A stretch of DNA of 64,000 nucleotides, taken from contig JAEZGI010000038.1 of NCBI GenBank assembly GCA_023416995.1, forward strand, positions 1 to 64,000, in the 5' to 3' direction. Below, piece after piece: positions 25,528 to 33,835 of this stretch. A program made the translations under genes and the position numbers. Origin of the DNA: Bacteroidota bacterium (GTDB lineage: Bacteria > Bacteroidota > Bacteroidia > Chitinophagales > Chitinophagaceae). Each line of letters starts with the position of its first letter. Position 1 is the stretch's first letter. The notes under the pieces are model-generated. The model was not told where the DNA came from. It was given only the letters and a program-made list of their open reading frames with translations, and did not search any database.

Positions 25528-26844
25528 TTATCTTTTCTGGATCCAGGTTTCAGGATTCATGTTGGTGGTTTCCAACATCAGTAAGAATTCAATCTCACCC
25601 ATACCATCTTCATTTGAGTTCGCCTTACCCAATACCTGGGAACGTTTAACGGCTTCTCCTTTCGCAACGTTTACGCTGGATAAGTTATAATAAGCTGTAA
25701 AGTATTTACCGTGACTTACTACTACACCGGCCATACCTTCAATATTAAACACCGAAACCACTTCCCCATCAAACACAGCTTTTACATTTGCTCCAACCTC
25801 AGTCTCAATGGTCAAACCAGGGTTGTTACCGTTAATTTTTGAACCTGGGACCTGGAAGATACCAAAGTGCAACTTTATCTGACCTTTATCAACGGGCCAC
25901 GGAAGTTTCCCTTTGTTTCCTTCAAACTTATCGGAAATGATTTTACCTTCTGGTGTTGCCTCCAACGCACTTTTCGGTGCCGCAGCAGGTTTTTTGGCTG
26001 CTTCAGTAGCAGTAGCTGAATTTGTGGTTGCCGGAGCATTGGTTTTAGCAGCTTCCGTTTTAGGAGCGGCAGCAGCAATGGCCTTCAGACGTTTTTCTTC
26101 CTCTGCAGCTTTTTGTTTTGCCAGCCTGATCTCGCGGTTGATCGCAGCCTTAACAGCAGCACGGATTTTCGCATCCGCTTTTTTCTTCGCAGTAAGTTCA
26201 CGATTCAACTCCGTTTCGCGGGCTTTCAACTTCGAAACAATCACGTCCTTTTCTTTACGCTCGGTAACAAGCACCATCTTTTCTTTTTCCTGTTTCTGCA
26301 ACACCTCATCTTTTTGTTTACGGGTGTTTTCCAGTCCATTTATTTTATCAAGAAGTACTTTCTGGGTATTGAGAATATTTTCGGCTTGTTCTTCGCGATA
26401 GTTACGATAGGCTTTGAGGTACTGAACGCGTTTAAGTGCGTCGTTGAAATTATTTGCAGAAAATACAAAATTCAGAAAATCGTAATTGCTCCTGTTTTTG
26501 TAAGAATACACCACACTTTTTTCATACTGGATCTTCAGGGTATCAAGTTCATTTTTTAGCCTGCTGATCTCATTGCGCGACTTGCTGATATTATCCTGGA
26601 TCATATCGATCTGCTGACTGATGTTTCCAATGGCCTGTTCGCGCAAACGTAGTTTTTTCTGGATCATTGCTAACTGGCTAAGACTGGCTTTTTTGTTCTT
26701 TTTGGTAGCATCAAGCGTTCTGCGCAGATCATCGATCTCGCTTTGAATTTCAGCTTGCTTTTTCTTCAGCTCATCACTTCCCTGTGCGGCAACATTGCCC
26801 ACTAACGCCATTGAAAGAAAGAAAACCAGGATTGATCTCAGCAT
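25528..26844 (-). CDS. EnvC-like murein hydrolase activator (M23 domain)
   Basis: 438-residue periplasmic protein: signal peptide (MLRSILVFFLSMALVGNVAAQ), a long coiled coil (about residues 22-245), an Ala/Pro/Thr-rich flexible linker (about 258-300) and a C-terminal LytM/peptidase M23 domain (about 315-435). The layout is that of EnvC/NlpD, which activate amidases at the division septum. In the M23 domain the usual HxxxD...HxH zinc set looks incomplete: HFGIFQVPGSKING and VVVSHGKYFTAYYNL lack the standard spacing and the second motif reads HGKYFTAYY rather than HxH-containing. A degenerate site fits a regulator rather than an active hydrolase. It is last in the ispF-dut-DUF4292 run. Confidence 0.88.
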   Translation of the reverse strand: MLRSILVFFLSMALVGNVAAQGSDELKKKQAEIQSEIDDLRRTLDATKKNKKASLSQLAMIQKKLRLREQAIGNISQQIDMIQDNISKSRNEISRLKNELDTLKIQYEKSVVYSYKNRSNYDFLNFVFSANNFNDALKRVQYLKAYRNYREEQAENILNTQKVLLDKINGLENTRKQKDEVLQKQEKEKMVLVTERKEKDVIVSKLKARETELNRELTAKKKADAKIRAAVKAAINREIRLAKQKAAEEEKRLKAIAAAAPKTEAAKTNAPATTNSATATEAAKKPAAAPKSALEATPEGKIISDKFEGNKGKLPWPVDKGQIKLHFGIFQVPGSKINGNNPGLTIETEVGANVKAVFDGEVVSVFNIEGMAGVVVSHGKYFTAYYNLSSVNVAKGEAVKRSQVLGKANSNEDGMGEIEFLLMLETTNMNPETWIQKR

Positions 26845-26927
26845 GATGTTGTATTTAAGATATAAACGAAAAAATGCCGCGCAGGTTGCATAAACCAGTG
26901 TTAATTCACCTGACTAAACATTAACGC

Positions 26928-27755
26928 TTATTCGCGTTTATAATTTCTCGGAATACTGAAAGGCATATTTAAATCTACGTTAAAATCCACTTGTTTGAAT
27001 TGCATCTCAATATCAAGTTTGGATGCCTCTACAACAGTTATCTTCCGGAAGGCAGAAAACCGTTTGTCATTTTTGGTCTGATAGTCCCCATACCCGATAT
27101 AGCAGGTCCTGGTTCTCGTGGGGTCCACATCATCCAATTTGCTTTGGGAAGGCAGATAATTGGTTGGATTTACCACCAGGAAATGTTTAAACAGTTCTCC
27201 AACACTCACCAGGGTAATACCGTTAGGATCCCGCCGGTATGAGGCGATATTACTATCGAGGTAGATCGGGTTTCCGATCAGCAGGTCCTGCAGATCATTA
27301 AATGTGAAGGGTATCCTGGCCACTTCTTTCAGGTAGCTGACCGATCTGAGTTGAACAATCTTGTCGACTTTGTTAAGCACCTTCACACTATCGGGAGTAA
27401 TCAACACCCGGAACGCTTCGATCCCTAACAAAGCGTTTATTGATATCCATAACGCACTGTCTTTGTACAACCTTATGTTGGCGTTAAAATCGCTTTTTTT
27501 ACCATCCTTTCCTTCAAAAGCCACTTTAACCTTTGCAGAAAACGTATTGAAATCAATGCGATTGCTGTCGATGGCCGCGGTGATCATATTAATGAACCGG
27601 ATGGAATCTGCTTTCAGATCAACCGTTGAATCCACCACCGGCACACGCAGCGTATCGCGTTTATTGATGACCGTTTGAATCTTTTTAGTGGACCGGCAGC
27701 TGGTTACGGCGACAAGCAACGTAAAACCGGCGATTATCGTAAGGAGGCTTTTCAT
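26928..27755 (-). CDS. DUF4292 family lipoprotein
   Basis: 275 residues with a lipoprotein signal (MKSLLTIIAGFTLLVAVTSC, lipobox VTSC). The mature part starts with a charged stretch, then strands and short helices: KADSIRFINMITAAIDSNRIDFNTFSAKVKVAFEGKDGKKS, then WISINALLGIEAFRVLITPDSV and IVQLRSVSYLKEVARIPFTF. The LolA/LolB-like fold is suggested by its pattern of small strands and the mention of such similarity for DUF4292, so a role in lipoprotein or lipid handling in the envelope is possible. It starts 2 bp after the dut stop and precedes the EnvC-like gene, an order common in Bacteroidota. Confidence 0.82.
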   Translation of the reverse strand: MKSLLTIIAGFTLLVAVTSCRSTKKIQTVINKRDTLRVPVVDSTVDLKADSIRFINMITAAIDSNRIDFNTFSAKVKVAFEGKDGKKSDFNANIRLYKDSALWISINALLGIEAFRVLITPDSVKVLNKVDKIVQLRSVSYLKEVARIPFTFNDLQDLLIGNPIYLDSNIASYRRDPNGITLVSVGELFKHFLVVNPTNYLPSQSKLDDVDPTRTRTCYIGYGDYQTKNDKRFSAFRKITVVEASKLDIEMQFKQVDFNVDLNMPFSIPRNYKRE

Positions 27756-27757
27756 AT

Positions 27758-28198
27758 TTATTTCCCCGTGTGGCCAAAACCACCTTCATTTCTTTTGGTT
27801 CGTGCAAGTTCTATTACCGGTTTTAATTTTACTTTTTCAACGGGACTCACCACCATCTGGGCAATCCGATCACCGGAGTGAATGGTCTGGTCCTCGCCGG
27901 ATAAGTTTATCAATATCACTTTTAGTTCGCCCCTGTAATCGGAATCTACCGTGCCGGGTGAATTCAGACAGGTCAATCCCTGCCTGATGGCGAGGCCTGA
28001 ACGCGGGCGGATTTGTGCTTCATAGTTTTCGGGTAGTTCGATGAACAGGCCGGTTGGAACAAGAAAACGTTCCATAGGCTTTAAAGTTAGCGGCGATTCC
28101 AGATGCGCCCTGATGTCCATACCTGCGGAACCTTCAGTGGCATATTCCGGCAACTGGTTAGGCGACCGGTTAATGATCCTGACTTTTACTTTTGACAT
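27758..28198 (-). CDS. dut: dUTP diphosphatase
   Basis: Hydrolyses dUTP to dUMP and PPi, keeping uracil out of DNA and supplying thymidylate synthesis. 146-residue trimeric dUTPase with all five motifs: AGMDIRAH (1), RPRSGLAIRQG (2), GTVDSDYRGEL (3), GDRIAQMVV (4) and the flexible C-terminal arm RNEGGFGHTGK (5). It has its own promoter: TTG (minus strand, 28232-28230), 19 nt, TACCTTTG (28210-28203), with the ATG only 4 nt after the box, implying a leaderless transcript. Confidence 0.97.
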   Translation of the reverse strand: MSKVKVRIINRSPNQLPEYATEGSAGMDIRAHLESPLTLKPMERFLVPTGLFIELPENYEAQIRPRSGLAIRQGLTCLNSPGTVDSDYRGELKVILINLSGEDQTIHSGDRIAQMVVSPVEKVKLKPVIELARTKRNEGGFGHTGK

Positions 28199-28202
28199 GC
28201 GC

Positions 28203-28232
28203 CAAAGGTAGGCGGTACGGCTAAAATTTCAA
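28203..28232 (-). promoter_or_regulatory. dut promoter, leaderless type
   Basis: On the minus strand TTG (28232-28230), a 19-nt spacer and TACCTTTG (28210-28203) match the Bacteroidota -33/-7 consensus perfectly. The dut ATG begins at 28198, so transcription would start at or next to the start codon. Confidence 0.65.
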
Positions 28233-28248
28233 TGATTTACGGCAGCAG

Positions 28249-28731
28249 TCATTTAACCTTTTCCAGGAGCACGGTAGCGTAAGCAACAAGTCCTTCGCCC
28301 CTGCCGGCAAAACCCATTTCTTCGGTTGTGGTTGCTTTAATTGATACGTTATCAACCTCAGTGTCAAGGATAGACGCAATGCTGGCACGCATTTCAGGGC
28401 TGTATTTTTTTATTTTCGGATTCTCCAGGCAAACAGTAGAATCAAGATTCACCAGCACATATCCCTTATCACGGACAAGTTCATACGATTTGGCCAGGAG
28501 AATTTTACTGTCTATATCCTTGTAGGCCGGATCATTATTTGGAAAATGCGTTCCAATATCGCCCAGTGATAACGCACCCAGCAGTGCATCACAGATCGCA
28601 TGCAACAACACATCGGCATCGCTGTGACCCAATGAACCCTTTGTAAAAGGTATTTTGATACCGCCGATCCAAAGGTCCCGTCCCTCAACCAACTGGTGAA
28701 AATCTATTCCCGAACCAATCCTGTAAGCCAT
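28249..28731 (-). CDS. ispF: 2-C-methyl-D-erythritol 2,4-cyclodiphosphate synthase
   Basis: Step of the MEP isoprenoid pathway: cyclises CDP-ME-2-phosphate with release of CMP. The 160-residue protein begins MAYRIGSGIDFHQLVEG with the zinc-binding DxH pattern, then GHSDADVLLHAICDALLGA (metal His), the IGTHFPNNDP segment and the C-terminal TTEEMGFAGRGEG. The DFH and HAICDAL residues are the conserved zinc ligands. It probably heads the ispF-dut-DUF4292-envC run, although dut also has its own promoter. Confidence 0.96.
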   Translation of the reverse strand: MAYRIGSGIDFHQLVEGRDLWIGGIKIPFTKGSLGHSDADVLLHAICDALLGALSLGDIGTHFPNNDPAYKDIDSKILLAKSYELVRDKGYVLVNLDSTVCLENPKIKKYSPEMRASIASILDTEVDNVSIKATTTEEMGFAGRGEGLVAYATVLLEKVK

Positions 28732-28812
28732 ATCCAGATAATTTATAAAGTGAAAAACCTGGCACCGGCAAACGGTACCAGGTTTTCAGCCTGCAATATT
28801 ACTTTAAATTAG

Positions 28813-29982
28813 TTAGTCTTCTGCACCATTGATATCAAGCACCAGTCCAAATCGGAGTGTGTTTGATAACGGGTTCCTGTTAACACCCTGACCCGAAGGT
28901 ACAAGGTAAGAGAAGTTAAGACCGAATACATTGTATTTCAGACCAAGACCCGCGGTGAAATATTTACGGGCTCCTTTTGTTTTGTCTTCGTAGAAATATC
29001 CAAGACGAACAAAAAACTGATCGTTGTAAGCATATTCTGTTCCAAGAGAAAACTGGAACTCTTTCAGCTCTTCCGAAAAACCACCGGGTGCATCGCCAAA
29101 TGAGCTGAACCAGCTGCTAACCACACTTTTGTTACGGTAGTTGGCGATATTAGTAGAATCGATTGTAGGATCATTTGTAAAACCGGGAGGCGTTGGCACC
29201 AGCAGTTTATGGATATCCAGACCGAAAGTGATTTTATTACTTTCATCAAACACTTTGGTATAAGTTGTCCCTAAGCCAATATTAGCGGGGATATAATCTT
29301 TCTGCGTTGCATCATTTGTGTAGCCGATCTTAGTACCAAGATTGCTGAGTGCTGCACCAAAGTTCCAGCCCTGGCCATTTTCATCAGCACCGGTATAAAA
29401 CAAAGAAAGGTCGCCTGCTACTGCACTACCGGGTTTGTAGGTAGTTAAACCATTAGAATATCCACCACCAGTAAGATTTGAGCTGATATATCTCAAAGCG
29501 ATACCGATACCCAGGTTATCTGAAAGTTTACGTGAGTAACCGAGATCGACTCCAAATTCGCGCGGACGGAAAGTACCGTTATCGATCGCATTGTAATCAG
29601 TAAAGGTGATGTTACCAAGACTGAAATAACGCACGGAACCCGAAAGCGCCTGCAGGTCATCCAGTTTGTAATAACCGGATAATGCCATCAGGTATACATC
29701 GTTCAGCCCGAGGTCCTTCAACCAGGGAGTATAGGTAAGACCAACACCATAAGGATTGGCATTAAACGGTGTTTTTGACAAATTATAGAACGCGGAATTT
29801 GCATCCGGTGAGGTAGCGAGTCCAAGGTCGCCCATACCACCTGCCCTAGCATCGGGAGGTATCCGCAGAAACGGAACCGCAGTAGTAACCACATTAATAG
29901 GATCAACATCCTGTGCCTGCACAGTATTTAAACCCGTTAATAACATTAATAAGCCAGCTAGTTTGAAGGTCTTTCTTTTCAT
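28813..29982 (-). CDS. porV: Type IX secretion outer membrane protein PorV
   Basis: 389-residue outer-membrane barrel with signal peptide (MKRKTFKLAGLLMLLTGLNTVQA). The family motif is near the N-terminus: VVTTAVPFLRIPPDARAGGMGDLGLATSPDANSAFYN. PorV (LptO) binds the C-terminal domain of T9SS cargo as it leaves the translocon and brings it to the PorU sortase. The C-terminal strands end FGLVLDINGAED. It sits next to porU and gldJ, the usual T9SS grouping. The region from 29983 to 30064 gives it an untranslated leader of about 70 nt with no clear TAnnTTTG close to the start. Confidence 0.95.
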   Translation of the reverse strand: MKRKTFKLAGLLMLLTGLNTVQAQDVDPINVVTTAVPFLRIPPDARAGGMGDLGLATSPDANSAFYNLSKTPFNANPYGVGLTYTPWLKDLGLNDVYLMALSGYYKLDDLQALSGSVRYFSLGNITFTDYNAIDNGTFRPREFGVDLGYSRKLSDNLGIGIALRYISSNLTGGGYSNGLTTYKPGSAVAGDLSLFYTGADENGQGWNFGAALSNLGTKIGYTNDATQKDYIPANIGLGTTYTKVFDESNKITFGLDIHKLLVPTPPGFTNDPTIDSTNIANYRNKSVVSSWFSSFGDAPGGFSEELKEFQFSLGTEYAYNDQFFVRLGYFYEDKTKGARKYFTAGLGLKYNVFGLNFSYLVPSGQGVNRNPLSNTLRFGLVLDINGAED

Positions 29983-30232
29983 CCTTTAGATTTTTGGTAC
30001 GATCCCGGCGGACCGTTATTTCACTTGATTTGGTGCGGCTCCGAACAAACGTTACAAAGTAATTCGTTAGTATACACACAGAGAGATTAATCAATAATCA
30101 TTCTGAAGGGAGCAAATAAAATGTCTGGGTAAAAATCTAATCGATAGTAGATATGCCGGTTAGCGGTTGATTAAATGGTGGGCGAAAATAGTCAATTTAT
30201 GATTTAAGCGTTGTTTTATTAAGTTCAGAACA

Positions 30233-33200
30233 TTACAGAATGTACAGTTTTTGTAGTTTCTGCGCGGTCTGACCATCAGTTGTTTTTACGGTTAGCCGGT
30301 AGATGTATACGCCTCTACCAATTTTGGAGCCATAATCGTCACGGCCGTTCCATTCCACCTCATTCGAACGGGTTCCACTTGATATTATTGTATTTCTGAT
30401 AGTTTTTACAAGCTTTCCGGTAACTGTGTAAATGGTAATATTTACCTGCAGTTCTTCTCCGGGCCGGTTGTGATCGAACCAAAAACTGGTGCGCGTTGTG
30501 AACGGATTCGGGTAGTTAAGAACGTGATCAAGCATAAGCCCCTGTTGCTGCTGAACCCTGAACGACAGGGCAGCTTCGTTGCTGTTGTTCATTACATCCC
30601 AGGCCTTCACTGATAAGGTATGCGGCCCGTCACTTAATTCCGGTAATTGAAAGCGTACTTCACCTGCTCTGAAATTGTCCTTATCACTGGTGTAAAACTC
30701 ATTGAGGATATATTGTTTCGAATGGTCATTATCGATAGTTACCACCAGGTCGTGTCCGGTACCGGTTCCCATGACGTTTATGCCCGAAGAGTCTGCAAGT
30801 TTCAGTAACAGCATGGGACGGTTGTTGCTGACACCCCCGTCGATAAATTTTTCATCATTCAGATACGGCCGGATAGCGGGCCCTTCGGTGTCATTAATAC
30901 CGTTCCCCGTGCCACCAATAATGATCTTATCAAAACTACCACCGGCATCAACGTTTCCATTGTCTGCATAATAGTTGATCCGGCCATTTCCGAACTGGTA
31001 ATTAATGTCTTTAGGAACCACAAAACTATAACTGAAACGGCCGCCGGTCACCGTTGCCTTCCCCTTAAAAATGATATTGTTTTGTTGTGAGAAATTGGTT
31101 TTTAAACTACCCGGGTCATTAGCAAGGGTCGACAACTGCTGGGTTTTATCATAGATAACAGGGTATATCGTCCCGGCAAAATTATTGAGTGGGTTTCCGG
31201 ATGCGTCGGTGATCTCGCCTGATACCGTGTATTGGGAAAGTGCCTTAAGTGTATCGGGCACTGTTCCGACGGCGGTATTGTTTATGGCCCTGGTCACGAC
31301 ACGGTGTTGCGGATATCCGATGGTGAGTGCAGGATCGCCCAGCAAAGTGAATTTCCGGTTATTGATGATATCGGCCGAAGTTTGATAGGTCGCATTTTTT
31401 GCTCCGCGGACTGCTTCGCCCAAAGTGCGAAAAGTACTGTCAGGACGTCTTTGCAGGGCTATCCGAAGATAATTCTGGTTCATTACGCGGTTACTGAAGG
31501 CAAAAACAAGCCGGGTTGTAGTCATCAGCGCAATGGCGCCGGTACGCTCCCGGAGCAGGAGATCTTCTCCCAGGGAAGCAACCAAAGGATTGTCGTGCGG
31601 TGCAAAATCACAGGTAGCGGTAATAAACAGTGGCAGCTTATTCTGGTTGTTGAAACTGTTGACCAGCTCCTGGTCGAGAATGGCTTCATCAGCCAATCTT
31701 CGTGCACCGCCGTGACCACTATAGTTCCATAATAAAGTACCATTGTAAATTTTACTGACAATTGCCTGGTTAACGGCCGGATAGCGGCTGCCGCCCGGTG
31801 CGCTTTCCTGCGGATAGGCATCCAGATAGATCTTGCTGAGGTTTAAATTAGGGGCCCGGTCACTTACGGTGGCGGAGAGAATTTCGGCATCTTCCAGGTG
31901 CAGGTTATTATCTTCATCATCAGCAATAAAACTCAGATCCCCTCGCCAGGGTCCCAATGAAGCCGGCGCAGTATAGGCGATAATTTTGTCAACAATTGCC
32001 TTTGCCTGCGCCGGCGTGGAAGCCGGAATACGACCAATGCCTATGTCCAGGAGGTGTACCCCTGCAGCTGAAATATCATCGGCATCATCAAGGAAACCAA
32101 AAAAGTCGTCAGAAGTGTAGGTATCGAGGGGCTCCAGTGTGGCGGCGGATTCATAAACAGGAACGAGGTTCGTGTTGCCGGAAATTCTTGTTTTATAATC
32201 AAAGGAGCCATCACCAAACAACAACAAGTATTTTGGAGCAAGTGAAGAATCACCTCCGGCCCGGTCATAGAACATTTTTAGAAAATCGCGCAGTGCCACG
32301 GGGTCAGGTGAACCGGAAGAGAACTCGTTAAATACCTGGCTGGTTGTCACCACCAGGGTGCGGAGCCGGTTAACCTGCTGATGATGGCTGGCGAGTCGCA
32401 ACGCCTGGTCATAAAGCAAACTGTTCGTAATGATCAGATAATCGACAGATCCGCTACCATGAAGATTTTGGTTGTCTACCCGACCTTGCGGTTGCGGGCT
32501 GAGGAATTCAGCGCCGAAAGCTATGTATTCGCGCAGACGGCTACAATCAGCAACAAATTGCAGCACGGATCCTATCTGTCCGGTTGGCATTACGGCCGGA
32601 TTTAAATGATCCGTTACATCCCATACCGTTGTTCCTGCGCCTGCTGCGGCCAGGTTAAAACGGCCACTATTTCCGGGTGATACAGCGTTCAGATCACGGA
32701 AACTGAGTTGTTTAACACCGGCCATTGAAAGCTGGCGACGAGCAAAAATCGTGAACCAATCGATCCAACCCTGCGCATTGGCACTGCCGGGCGAAAAAGA
32801 GAAAACCAGGTTCATCGTTGGATTAGTGGCGGAAAATTCCGCTGACGGACTAACCGATCGCGCGAAAGCATCGTATATGCCATTACCTACAGGAGGAATT
32901 TCGAATTGTCCCAGCGTTTGGCCATTCACCGAAATTCCAAACCGGCTGGAAGCATTAAATGAGCGGGCGAGCAAATTTGCGGATATACCAGCAGTTCCAG
33001 GTATAAGATTTGGAAAACTGGTCGCAAAATTGATAGATAGCGACTTGCCCGGGGTGTTTGACAGCTCCTCACCATACCAGTTCTTGCCGCTGCTGAGAAA
33101 GTTAACGGTATCCAGCTCATGAAAATAGCGATCATCGAAATCATTGATTTCGAGGTTTGAATTGGTAAGTGGGTTGTTTGTTCGGACCCGTTTACCCGTG

Positions 33201-33658
33201 CCCTGAAAACTGATATAATAATAGGACCGTTCAGTGTAGAGATTTTTTGAGTGTGTGAACTTCCGGCTTACCGGATCAATTTGCCAGTTGTGTGGTCCCG
33301 GCGCATAAAACAGGATGTAATCGCTGCCATCGAGGCGTCCGTCGCCACCGTCGTTTACAAACACGGCATTTTCGGCAAGGTCATCAATCGGGCGGGAAGC
33401 GGGATTTTCGGATAACATAAAACCGCCGTTACCAAAAAGCCGGAAAGCATTGGCCGAAAGATTGCTGGTGTTGATACCTAGTTTGGCCAGGAGTGGAAGA
33501 TCGATCCTGTAGATACCGGGAACATCCGTTGAAACCTGGTACCATTCGCCTGAAGAAAGTACGGAAGTACCTGCGTAGTTTCGTTGAGAATGGAGGTTAA
33601 GGCTGGAGAAAACCAGGAAGACTGCGGTGAGCCATCGATTTTTCTGAAGCCGGGTCAT
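30233..33658 (-). CDS. porU: Type IX secretion sortase PorU
   Basis: Cleaves the C-terminal signal of T9SS substrates and links them to A-LPS at the cell surface. 1,141 residues from ATG 33658: signal peptide, N-terminal beta domains, a gingipain-type (C25) catalytic domain with the dyad His649 (WNYSGHGG) and Cys683 (TATCDFAPHD), then Ig-like domains and a FlgD-like C-terminal segment (LNYPNPFTTRTSFWFDHN...GVYIYRLTV). A TATTTTTG box (minus strand, 33672-33665) lies 6 nt before this ATG, which supports it over the ATG at 33712. Divergent from gldJ; the two promoters share a short spacer. Confidence 0.94.
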   Translation of the reverse strand: MTRLQKNRWLTAVFLVFSSLNLHSQRNYAGTSVLSSGEWYQVSTDVPGIYRIDLPLLAKLGINTSNLSANAFRLFGNGGFMLSENPASRPIDDLAENAVFVNDGGDGRLDGSDYILFYAPGPHNWQIDPVSRKFTHSKNLYTERSYYYISFQGTGKRVRTNNPLTNSNLEINDFDDRYFHELDTVNFLSSGKNWYGEELSNTPGKSLSINFATSFPNLIPGTAGISANLLARSFNASSRFGISVNGQTLGQFEIPPVGNGIYDAFARSVSPSAEFSATNPTMNLVFSFSPGSANAQGWIDWFTIFARRQLSMAGVKQLSFRDLNAVSPGNSGRFNLAAAGAGTTVWDVTDHLNPAVMPTGQIGSVLQFVADCSRLREYIAFGAEFLSPQPQGRVDNQNLHGSGSVDYLIITNSLLYDQALRLASHHQQVNRLRTLVVTTSQVFNEFSSGSPDPVALRDFLKMFYDRAGGDSSLAPKYLLLFGDGSFDYKTRISGNTNLVPVYESAATLEPLDTYTSDDFFGFLDDADDISAAGVHLLDIGIGRIPASTPAQAKAIVDKIIAYTAPASLGPWRGDLSFIADDEDNNLHLEDAEILSATVSDRAPNLNLSKIYLDAYPQESAPGGSRYPAVNQAIVSKIYNGTLLWNYSGHGGARRLADEAILDQELVNSFNNQNKLPLFITATCDFAPHDNPLVASLGEDLLLRERTGAIALMTTTRLVFAFSNRVMNQNYLRIALQRRPDSTFRTLGEAVRGAKNATYQTSADIINNRKFTLLGDPALTIGYPQHRVVTRAINNTAVGTVPDTLKALSQYTVSGEITDASGNPLNNFAGTIYPVIYDKTQQLSTLANDPGSLKTNFSQQNNIIFKGKATVTGGRFSYSFVVPKDINYQFGNGRINYYADNGNVDAGGSFDKIIIGGTGNGINDTEGPAIRPYLNDEKFIDGGVSNNRPMLLLKLADSSGINVMGTGTGHDLVVTIDNDHSKQYILNEFYTSDKDNFRAGEVRFQLPELSDGPHTLSVKAWDVMNNSNEAALSFRVQQQQGLMLDHVLNYPNPFTTRTSFWFDHNRPGEELQVNITIYTVTGKLVKTIRNTIISSGTRSNEVEWNGRDDYGSKIGRGVYIYRLTVKTTDGQTAQKLQKLYIL

Positions 33659-33664
33659 TGCTAC

Positions 33665-33672
33665 CAAAAATA
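33665..33672 (-). promoter_or_regulatory. porU -7 box, short-leader type
   Basis: TATTTTTG on the minus strand (33672-33665), a perfect TAnnTTTG, 6 nt before the predicted porU ATG at 33658. I see no TTG at the -33 position. It supports the downstream start codon. Confidence 0.5.
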
Positions 33673-33835
33673 GGGCATTTTTAACGAGGCGGTTGGATTT
33701 CCGGATGCACATTTTTAGGTAATGTGTCTATATTCGCGTAACATTCAAACTTCTTTAAAAACTGCCGGAAAGCTTACAATATTTGTTTTAATACAGCGTT
33801 TAACATCATTGAACCAAAGGCAAAAAAGTTATCAA

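Noticed and set aside
26113..26559. Plus-strand frames opposite the EnvC-like gene (25913-26401 and 26113-26559)
   Set aside because: They mirror the coiled-coil and Ala-rich linker of EnvC, have odd composition (serine/alanine or phenylalanine rich) and no known domain.
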